The notes under the pieces are model-generated. The model worked only from the letters and a program-made list of their open reading frames with translations. It ran no database searches and was not told the origin of the DNA. From NCBI RefSeq assembly GCF_019703515.2, contig NC_059346.1, positions 56,122,001 to 56,186,000 of the forward strand: 64,000 nucleotides of DNA, written 5' to 3'. The translations under genes were made by a program, and so were the position numbers. This DNA is from Myxocyprinus asiaticus. Lineage: Eukaryota > Chordata > Actinopteri > Cypriniformes > Catostomidae. Below, in pieces: positions 56,371 to 64,000 of the stretch. Positions within the stretch are counted from its first letter, which is position 1. Every line of letters starts with the position of its first letter.

Positions 56371-56560
56371 ATGAGTTCCCTATCTGTCACGCACTCGATG
56401 TTGTGTCGATGTAGTGACACAAGGGGTCAATCTTGGAAGCCCTAAACACCTTTTTGAAAAAAGGCCAATGGGAATTGGTGAGTGGAATTTGAATGCCACT
56501 CCCGCGGACATACGGGTATAAAAGGAGCTGGTATGCAACCACTCATTCAGATTTTCTCTT
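56371..56560 (+). repeat. DIRS left inverted terminal repeat
   Basis: It starts GTTCCCTATCTGTCACGC. About 170 bp is the reverse complement of 62395-62558. It includes TATAAAAG at 56517-56524. Confidence 0.85.
56517..56524 (+). promoter_or_regulatory. TATA-like box of DIRS
   Basis: GGGTATAAAAGGAGCTGG, about 270 bp before the gag ATG; conserved in inverse in the right repeat (about 62425-62436) and in the copy ending 36453. Confidence 0.55.
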
Positions 56561-56786
56561 CGGAGCCGAGCGGTTGTATTCAGTGCACTGAATTCAATTT
56601 CCCTCCAAAGACACACCTCAAAATTGCTGGATTTACAGCGCATTTCAGTGGCTTCTCCCCCTCTGCACCCGTGGAGTGTAGAGAAAGCCCCTGGGTGCTT
56701 CGGCAGAGTGAAAAAAGAGAGTATATTCTAAAAGAGTATATTTTCATTCACAAAAAGAGCGGCACACACGGAACGTCTTTTTAAAG

Positions 56787-58085
56787 ATGCCTTTCCGTTT
56801 GTGTGTTATTCCTGGTTGCGGTCGTTATCTCTCCGCTTCTGATGGCCACGATCGCTGTCTTACATGTCTGGGCGCTGCCCACACGGAGACATCGTTTGCA
56901 GATGGGTCATGTCCTCATTGTGAGAACATGACCATGGCAACGTTGCGGTCACCTCAGCGGCTCCCCACACCGGTCATTCTACCTACGGGTTTGAGGCCGC
57001 GTTGGTTAACACTGGGGGCGATTTGGGGACATCAATGGGACCACCTCCACCGGGTATCCCCCCCACGGACCTCCAACTCCTCAACACGCTTGCTTGCCCC
57101 GGTCGGGCGCTCGGACGAGACCGCCGGCTCGTCTCAGGGCGAGTTCGACCTCTTGAAGATGATGAGTTATCGAGCGCAGCATCGGAGAGCAGGCTCGTCC
57201 AGTCGGACGCAGAGGCTTCAACTGGGCTTCCTCCTTCGGGAATGGTCGCCAAGTCTCAGATCGATGCGGAAATGATGGACATGCTTTCCCGGGTGGCCGC
57301 GAGCGTCGGGCCAGAGTGGAACCCTCCACTCTCCCCTGAATCCTCGTGGCTCAACGATAGGTTCCTGGGCTCGGGGTGCTGCCCACGGCCACGCCCCGCC
57401 CCCTTTCCTTTCTTTCCAGAAGTGCATGAGGACCTGACAAGGTCATGGAAGGCACCTTTTACTGCCCGGTCCTGGTCTTTCAGCTCCCCCACTGTCACTA
57501 CCCTCAATGGTGGAGCGGCCAGGGGGTATTCGGTGATCCCCCAGGTGGATAAGGCACGGGTGCCCGAAGCTTCTGTCCAGGGCCTGTAGGTTTACGTTGT
57601 CCCTGATGACCAGAGCCTATGGTGCAGCTGGACAAGCCGCCTCCACCCTGCACGCCACGGCTCTACTGCAAGTACACCAAGCCAAGGCACAAGGCGCTCT
57701 CCGGGCGACGAAGGTCATGGCGCGGTCTCTCAGGCAGGCGATGTCCACCTTGGTGGTCCTGGAGCGCCACCTTTGGCTCAACGTGGTTGAGATGCGAGAG
57801 GCTGACAAGGCACGGTTCCTTAATGCCCCCATCTCCCAGGTTGGCCTGTTCAGCAACACCATCGAGGACTTTGCCCTGCATTTCTCGGCAGTGAAGAAGC
57901 AGAAGGAGGCCATACAACACATCCTGCCATGGCGCGTCTCAAAATCCCACAACCCTTCTGCTCGTCACCAAGGGTGTCCTCCTGCAGCAACAACACCGGC
58001 TCCGCCGCAGCCCGCCCCGTGGCCCGGCCCGCCACGGACCCCAACGCAGGAAGCAGACGCTACCCGTCTCACGGCCAGCTGCTAA
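56787..58085 (+). pseudogene. DIRS gag, frameshifted
   Basis: The ATG at 56787 starts MPFRLCVIPGCGRYLS with Cys 6, 11, 24, 27, 42, 45 and His 32, a zinc-finger-like cluster. After a frame change near 57000 it reads LLNTLACPGRALGRDRRLVS, MVAKSQIDAEMMDMLSRVAA, PEVHEDLTRSWKAPFTARSW and GAARGYSVIPQVDKA (57002-57589). After another change it reads DKARFLNAPISQVGLFSNTI and EDFALHFSAVKKQKEAIQHI (57597-58085). It is the structural protein region; no enzymatic motif seen. Confidence 0.78.
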
Positions 58086-58646
58086 GAACCCGAGAAAGGC
58101 TTCGAAGCCCCCTGAGACGGTCGACCCACGGGCGAGGAGACCTGCTTCTCTGGAGCTGGTGAACAGACCACTCCAAACCCCGGTGGAGGGCCGGGAGGAG
58201 ATTCTTTTGTTAAATTTTTTGCCGCATGCCCAAGAGGCTGCGGTACCCAAAAGTTAGACAAAAGAGTGGTTTTCTTGTTTCCTGGGTCACATGTCTGGTG
58301 CGCACGGCCGTCGTCACGACCACCATACACCGTTCCATTTTTGCAGGTATGGCGCTCCATTGGCGGACCCCCCGCCCCTGTGCGCCCAGTTGTGGCACAA
58401 ACATGCCCACATGGGACTGGTTCCGGTGGACTACGGGGACGAGATTCCTCCTCCCCCCTCCTCGGCCAATATTATGGTGGGTGGCAGGAGCCAGGTAAGT
58501 GCTTCGATGTCCTTGGACTCAGAACGGCCACGGGGCTTGAGTCCCCTCGACGTGGCACCTTGAGCTCCGCCCCACCACGAGGTCCCACCCGCCGGTACAT
58601 CTGACGTGATCATTCCCTAGGTCACCCTCGCCTGGAGTTTGGGCAC

Positions 58647-60017
58647 GTGGCTTGCGCTTTCCAACCCGTCGCGATGGCTGACCCAGGCCGTCCGACTCGG
58701 CTACGCGTCCGCTTCACCTCGGTGAAGGGCGAGAATGCCGCTACCTTGCATGCGGAGATCGCTACCCTTGTGCACAAGGGCGCGATAGAGCCTGACCCTC
58801 CAGCCGAGATGAAGAAAGGGTTCTACAGCCCTTGCTTCATCATACTGAAGAAAGGCAGTAGGTTGTGACCAATCCTGGACCTGTTAGTACTGAACCGGGC
58901 TTTGCACAGACTCCCGTTCAAGATGCCGATGCAAAAACGCATTCTAATGAGCGTCTGGCATCAAGATTGGTTCGCGGCGGTAGACCTGAAGAACGTGTAC
59001 TTCCACATCTCGGTCTTACCTCGACACAGACCCTTCCTGCGGTTTGCCTTCGAAGGCCAGGCATTCCAGTACAAGGTCCTCCTCTTCGGCCTGTCCTTGT
59101 CCCCTCGCGTCTTCACAAAGGTCTCAGAGGCAGCCCTTGCCCTGCTAAGGGAAGTGGCCATCCGCATCCTCAATTATCTCGATGACTGGCTAATCCTAGC
59201 TCACTCTCGAGAGTTGCTGTGCAAACACAGTGACCTCATGCTCCAGCACCTCAGCCGACTGGGGCTTCGGGTCAACTGGGCAAAGAGCAAGCTCTCCCCG
59301 GTTCAGAGCATCTCTTTTCTCGGTTTGGAGTTGGACTCAGTCTCAATGACGGTGCGCCTCATGAACGAGTGCACACAGTCAGTGCTGAACTGTCTGAAGG
59401 TGTTCAGATGGAGGACAGTGGTTCCACTAAAATTTTTTCAGAGGCTCCTGGGGCATATGGCATCCTCAACAGTGGCTACACCACTCAGGTTGATGCATAT
59501 GAGACCGCTTCAACACTGGCTTCAGACTCGAGTCCAGAGAAGGGCATGGCGCCGTGAGACACATCGCGTGGCCATCTAGCCGATCTGTTGCCGCCTCTTC
59601 AGTCCTTGGACTGACCTTGCATTTCTATGGGCAGGGGTTTCCCTAGAGCAGGTCTTCAGGCATGTCATGGTTACAACAGATGCCTCAAAGACAGGCTGGG
59701 GCACCATATGCAATGGGCACACAGCCGCCAGCTCCTGGACTGGCCCGCGGCTGCATTGGCACATCAACTGCTTAGAGTTGCTGGCAGTACTGCTCGCCCT
59801 GCGGAGGTTTCAGCCATTGATCCAGGGCAAGCACGTGTTGGTCCGGATGGACAACACAGCGACAGTAGCATACATCAACCGTAAAGGTGGTCTACGCTCC
59901 CGTTGCATGTCACAACTTGCCCGCCATCTCCTCCACTGGAGTCAGCAGCGCCTCAAGTCGCTACGAGCCACGCACATCCCAGGTGACCTCAACACCGCAG
60001 CGGATGCGCTGTCATGA
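58647..60017 (+). pseudogene. DIRS reverse transcriptase-RNase H
   Basis: One frame carries all blocks, interrupted by stops at 58866-58868 and 59577-59579 and ended at 60015-60017. The RT part shows VRFTSVKGENAATLHAEIAT, KGFYSPCFIILKKG, QDWFAAVDLKNVYFHISVLP, VLLFGLSLSPRVFTKVSEAA and ILNYLDDWLILAHS (YLDD at 59175-59186). RNase H shows VTTDASKTGWGTICNGHTA, LHWHINCLELLAVLLALRRF and LVRMDNTATVAYINRKGGLR. The first stop replaces Arg of LRPILDL (CGA in the inverted copy, TGA here); the last follows ALS at a CGA-to-TGA site also. Confidence 0.88.
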
Positions 60018-60420
60018 CAGGTTACCCTCAGGGGAGATTGGAGACTCCACCCCCAGGTGGTCCAGCTGATTTGGAGTCGATTCGGTCGAGCACAGGTAGA
60101 CCTGTTTGCTTCCCAGGAATCCTCCCACTAACCGCTTTGGTACGCCCTGACCGAGGCACCCCTCGGTATAGATGCACTGGCACACAGCTGGCCCCCTGGA
60201 CTATCAAATACGTGTTTCCCCCAGTGAGCCTACTTGCACAGACCCTGTGCAAGGTCAGAGAGGATGAGGAGCAGATCATCCTAGTAGCACCCTACTGGCC
60301 CACCCAGACGTGGTTCTCGGATCTCACGCTCCTCGCGAAAGCACCTCCCTGGAGAATTCCCCTGAGGAAGGACCTCTTTCTCAGGGACAGGGCACCATCT
60401 GGCACCCGTGACCAGACCTC
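60018..60420 (+). pseudogene. DIRS linker region
   Basis: In shifting frames: GDWRLHPQVVQLIWSRFGRA, VDLFASQESSH, PLGIDALAHSWPPG and LVAPYWPTQTWFSDLTLLAK. It corresponds to 29021-29450. Confidence 0.65.
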
Positions 60421-60479
60421 TGGAATCTCTACATCTGGCCCTTGGACGGAACACGGAAGACCTAAGTGGCCTACCACCC

Positions 60480-61459
60480 GTGGTGGTAGACACGATCACT
60501 CAGGCTAGGGCTCCCCCTATGAGGTGCCTGTATGCCTTGAAGTGGTGTCTGTTTGCTAAGTGGTGTTCTTCCCAACGTGAAGATCACCAAAGATGCGCAG
60601 TCAGATTGGTGCTTTCTTTCCTACAGGAGAGGCTGGAGGGGCGGCTGTCCACCTTGAAGGTGTATGTAGCTGCTATTTCAGCTCATCACGATGCAGTATA
60701 TGGTAAGTACTTGGGGAAGCATGACTTGATCCTCAGGTTCCTGAGAGATGCTAGGAGGTTGAATCCCTCCAGACCGTGCCTCATCTCTTTGTGGGACCTC
60801 TCTGTAGTCCTTTGGGGTCTACGGGGAGCTCCCTTTGAGTCTTGGAGTCAGCTGAGCTTAAGGCACTCTCTTTGAAGACTGCCCTCCTGACTGCGCTCAC
60901 TTCCATCAAGAGGGTAGGGGACCTACAGGAGTTCTCTGTCAGCGAATCGTGCCTGGAGTTCGGTCCGGGTTACTCTCATGTGATCCTGAGACCCCAACTA
61001 GGCTATGTGCCCAAGGTTCCCACGACCCCTTTTAGGGATCAGGTGGTGAACCCGCAAGCGCTGCCCCAGGAGGAGGCAGACCCAGCCTTGGCATTGCTGT
61101 GTCCAGTTTGAGCTTTACACATCTATTTGGATCGCACGCAGAGCTTTAGAAGCTCTGAGCAGCTCTTTGTCTTCTTTGGTGGACAGCGGAAAGGAAGCAC
61201 TGTCTCCAAACAGAGGATCGCCCACTGGGTCATTGACGCCATCGCGATGGCATATCAGGCTCAGGACGTGCCAACCCCTGCGGGGTTACGAACCCACTCT
61301 ACCAGGAGTGTGGTGGCCTCCTGGGTCCTGGCCAGTGGCGCTTCTTTGGCAGACATCTGCAGAGCAGTTGGCTGGGCAGCACCCAACACCTTTGCAAGGT
61401 TCTACAGTCTCCGGGTTGAGCCGGTCTCGTCCTGTGTATTGGCAGGCACGAGAAGGTAA
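60480..61459 (+). pseudogene. DIRS tyrosine recombinase
   Basis: The N-terminal part reads RCLYALKWCLFAKWCSSQRE, LKVYVAAISAHHDAVYGKYL and FLRDARRLNPSRPCLISLWD. A one-base deletion near 60838 shifts frame (compare 29813-29825), then LSLKTALLTALTSIKRVGDL holds the first catalytic Arg (60911-60913). A stop at about 61109 (CGG in the inverted copy, TGA here) precedes DRTQSFRSSEQLFV. The His-x-x-Arg box is HSTR (61295-61306) and the nucleophile Tyr is at 61403-61405 in TFARFYSLRV. All catalytic residues are kept, but the gene is broken twice. Confidence 0.88.
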
Positions 61460-62219
61460 GTTCCAGGACAGCTGGCCAGGTGTACCGCTTGCGCATAGTG
61501 CCTTTCCCCTCTTTTGAGGTGAAGACGTGTGCTTTTGACTCCCAGTCGATTCACAGACTGTGATCCCTGGATGACTTTCCTCCTTAGCCCTCTGGCAGTT
61601 GAGTTTGCGGATAAACATGCTGCCGACCCAGTACGTGCGCTAATGAGGCCCTGTACTGAGGTAGGTGCTCCACATCTGCTGGTTCCCCAAAGGCGACCCC
61701 ATGTGATATCTTCCACAAAATCGTTTCCCTGTCGGTAAACTTTGTCTTCCTTGGGCAGAGGCCCCACTGCCCCTGGTCGCCATGCTTTGTATAAACTCCT
61801 CCCCCTTTGGGTAGGACCTACCATGGGACCTCTCCACATGACATACTTCCGACAAGACTCGGTAAGACCATGTGACGTATTCCACTCAAAATACCCCCTT
61901 CCTCTTGGGTGGGGTGTGGTCTCTGCGGTGTCTTCCCCTTGGGAGGGACACACCCCCGACGTAGACACTTATGGCTCCCAGTCGGTTAACAAATTCCACT
62001 CTTTTTGGGGAGAAAAAAGAGGAAAAGATGCCTCAGCTGGGCTAGCCTGTCCCTATTTTTGGGCAGTCGACTTGTTCCTGAAGGACCGTTCGACGCTCAT
62101 AAGAGCATTGGGGGAGGTTGCGTTACGGCCTGGTGCGCTGGCTACGAGGCACACAGCGATCTGCCCGTCTCGCACCGCCAGTCCACGTAACACAGTTCGG
62201 ATAGTTGCGGTGTTTTGTA
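61460..62219 (+). other. DIRS 3' non-coding region
   Basis: No protein motif. Part of it matches 30351-30774, including the uninterrupted Tc1 target CCATGTGACGTATTCCACTC (61869-61888). Confidence 0.6.
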
Positions 62220-62340
62220 TAGGGACCCCTAGTGTCACTACATTGACACAACATCGAGTGAGTGACAGATAGGGAACATCATGGTTACTTTCGTAACCTC
62301 CGTTCCCTGATGGAGTGAATGAGACGTCGTGTCCCTCTTG
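62220..62340. repeat. DIRS internal complementary region
   Basis: The first half (about 62223-62276, ending GACAGATAGGGAAC) is the reverse complement of the left end of the element (from 56371). The second half (about 62281-62325, GGTTACTTTCGTAACCTCCG on) is the reverse complement of the right end (62560-62603). This two-sided complementarity is the DIRS1 arrangement. Confidence 0.85.
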
Positions 62341-62394
62341 CCACAATGCTGAACTACCCGCTGAAATGGCCGGGACCTGGTTTCGGCTCCTCAG

Positions 62395-62603
62395 CACAAA
62401 ACCTGAATGAGTGGTTGCATACCAGCTCCTTTTATACCTGTATGTCCAGGGGAGTGGCATGCAAATTCCACTATCCAATTCCCATTGGCCTTTTTTCAAA
62501 AAAGCAGAGGTGTTTGGGGCTCCCAAGAGTGACCCCTAGTGTCACTACATCAACACAACATCTCGTTCCCTCCATCAGGGAATGGAGGTTACGAAAGTAA
62601 CCA
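62395..62603. repeat. DIRS right inverted terminal repeat
   Basis: Reverse complement of the left repeat through 62558, then an outer part ending GGTTACGAAAGTAACC that pairs with the internal complementary region. Confidence 0.85.
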
Positions 62604-62605
62604 TG

Positions 62606-62843
62606 TGTAGAGCGGAGGAGGGTGGGTCCGGGCTGGAATGATGCACGCCCGGTCCCCAATCAGCCTGATGGGGCACGTGAGAGATAAAGGCGGCCGGGGA
62701 CAACAGTTTGAGAGAGAGAGAATTACAGGCAGCTGCCCTGTGTGTGGTTATGTTTGTGTGTTTTTGGTTAAGTTGATCATTAAACTATTATTTTTATTCA
62801 CAAGCCGGTTCTCGCCTCCTCCTTTCCCTCTAACCCCCTTACA
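62606..62843 (+). mobile_element. Solo LTR related to the miniature element
   Basis: 238 bp beginning TGTAGAGCGGAGG and ending CCCTTACA, flanked by perfect 5-bp target duplications CCATG (62601-62605 and 62844-62848). It shares with the LTRs at 26860 and 27612 the CACGCCCGGTC-like block, GAGAGAGAGA tract, CTGTGTGTG and the GTTAAGTTGAT block. A solo LTR arises by recombination between the two LTRs of an element. Confidence 0.88.
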
Positions 62844-62848
62844 CCATG

Positions 62849-63125
62849 ATGATCGGTTTAATTTTTTTGGGGAACCTTTCCCAGATCAAGTTATACCTCT
62901 GACTTATTGTACACTGAAAACCCTAATAAGTTGACTCTACTCAATCTATTGAGTAAACTCGTTCCCTCAGTTGAATTGAGTAATGCATCTCCAAAGCTTG
63001 TGTAATTATGTTTACTTAACTTGTTGATCATATAGGATGAACTTAACTATTTAAGTTAAGGTAACTAGATGCAAGAAGACTGAACTCAGATTTGCTCATT
63101 TTTTTCCATTGTCCTAAATAGGGTC
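62849..63125. other. Non-coding stretch
   Basis: It contains AAGTTGA/TCAACT-rich sequence (about 62928-63065), resembling a short dispersed fish repeat, family not decided. Confidence 0.4.
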
Positions 63126-63453
63126 ATGGTTAGTGCTTTAGCCTATCCCAGCTGTCTTGGGCCAAAGGCAGGGAAACACCCTGGACAGGTGGCCAGTCCA
63201 TCACAGGGCAACACACACAGACATACACACTCTCACTCTCACCTACGGACAATTTAAAGTTTCCAATTTACTTAACCTGCATGTTTTTGGACTGTGGGGG
63301 AAACCAGAGCACCTGGAGGAAACCCACGTGAACACAGGGAGAACATGCAGACTCCACAAATAAAGGCCCTGGGTGAGCTGGGACTAGAACCAGGGAGTTT
63401 CTTGCTGTGAGGTCACAGTGCAACCCACTGAACCATTGTGCCAAATTTTAAGG
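63126..63453 (-). mobile_element. tRNA-headed SINE, widespread fish type
   Basis: On the reverse strand a tRNA-like head is visible (TGGTTCAGTGGGTTGCACTG; GGTTCTAGTCCCAGC, 63390-63450). The body has the common GTCCAAAAACATGCAGGTTA and TGTGATGGACTGGCCACCTG blocks. This is a repeat found in many fish genomes. Confidence 0.62.
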
Positions 63454-63454
63454 C

Positions 63455-63605
63455 ACAATTTGCAATCATGTTATTTATTAAACCACACTATTGTGACTCT
63501 AAGACATTACTATATTACAGCTTCTTTTTCTGTTAAAGCATAATTTTCTGTAAAGCTGGTATGAAATGATGTGTGTTGTAAAAAGCACTATACAAATAAA
63601 AATGA
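63455..63605 (+). mobile_element. L2-like LINE 3' tail, truncated copy
   Basis: Close to 11700-11860: TGTGACTCTAAGACATTA, GAAATGATGTGTGTTGT and CACTATACAAATAAAAAT. Only the 3' end is present. Confidence 0.72.
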
Positions 63606-64000
63606 AGACTTTTAAAATTGGATATAACTTTACACAGAAAAGTTTAGTAAGCAATTTTATCACACTAAAATCATGTTACCACGCATATTGTTTACGTCTT
63701 GTGGCTATATTTTTGAAACGGAGAGTATTTTAATGTTGACAGATTGGCCTCCATTCACTTCCATTGTAAGTGCCTCACTGGAACCCAGATTTGTGCTTTT
63801 TTTTTTTAAATAATATTTATTTTTTTATTTTTATTTTTTTATTTTTTGTGTGTGTGTGTGTGGTAATCAGTATTTGCCACAAATGCTGTCAATTGAGCTT
63901 AACTTTTATTGAACTTGGAATATTCAATATAGTCAATGAAGGAACATAGATATTTGAGTTATGAGACCAAAACTTGACATTTCAAGTAATGTTTAATTAA
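63606..64000. other. A+T-rich right edge
   Basis: A (T)n and (GT)n tract lies at about 63798-63862. No gene seen. Confidence 0.5.

Larger units (their letters stand above)
56371..62603 (+). mobile_element. DIRS-type retrotransposon, second family, nearly full length
   Basis: The order is left terminal repeat, gag, RT, RNase H, linker, tyrosine recombinase, internal complementary region and right inverted terminal repeat, about 6.2 kb. The 5' limit agrees with the inverted copy (36453). Both terminal repeats include a TATA-like promoter sequence. The coding part has in-frame stops and frameshifts, several at CpG sites, so it is inactive, but it is the reference copy for this family in the window. 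Confidence 0.92.

Overview
The window looks like nuclear DNA of a teleost fish, most likely a cyprinid. The evidence is A+T-rich non-coding DNA with many microsatellites, DIRS-type tyrosine-recombinase retrotransposons, several Tc1-like and hAT-like DNA transposons, a Ty3/Gypsy element, an L2-like LINE, and a tRNA-derived SINE of a kind I associate with cyprinids. No bacterial, organellar or viral genome organisation is present. No complete host protein-coding gene could be recognised. Nearly all coding signal comes from transposable elements, most of it broken by stops, frameshifts or nested insertions. Family assignments come from reading motifs by eye; no database search was made.

Layout: ~60-3652 is a DIRS-type element of one family, with a SINE inside its reverse transcriptase and a 120-bp tandem duplication in its RNase H. 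~5707-15990 is a degraded Ty3/Gypsy element (gag, protease, RT, RNase H, integrase) interrupted near its protease by an insert that contains an L2-like LINE (~7850-11877). ~16-26.8 kb is mostly unassigned A+T-rich DNA with a terminal-inverted-repeat element, Tc1 and SINE remnants, a hairpin and one small candidate membrane-protein ORF. 26860-27859 is an LTR-leader-LTR miniature retrotransposon. 28466-36453 holds two DIRS elements of a second family in opposite orientation, with a Tc1-like transposon near their junction. 36.5-55.4 kb is mostly non-coding, with a possible host promoter/first exon near 38.3-38.6 kb, several DNA transposons with visible target-site duplications, a probable solo LTR and a nearly intact Tc1-like transposase at 50.5 kb. 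56371-62603 is a nearly full-length DIRS element with terminal and internal complementary repeats, directly followed by a solo LTR (62606-62843) related to the miniature element at 27 kb. The right edge carries a tRNA-headed SINE and an L2 3' tail.

The elements form a layered insertion record: SINE into DIRS, SINE into a non-autonomous DNA transposon, LINE-containing insert into Gypsy, Tc1 into DIRS, and a solo LTR abutting DIRS. The most informative structures are the DIRS internal complementary region, which ties both element ends together; the inverted DIRS pair; the Gypsy segment shuffled in the order A-B-A-C-B with an 8-base shared junction; and the miniature LTR element with its related solo LTR. 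I saw no convincing new multigene system.
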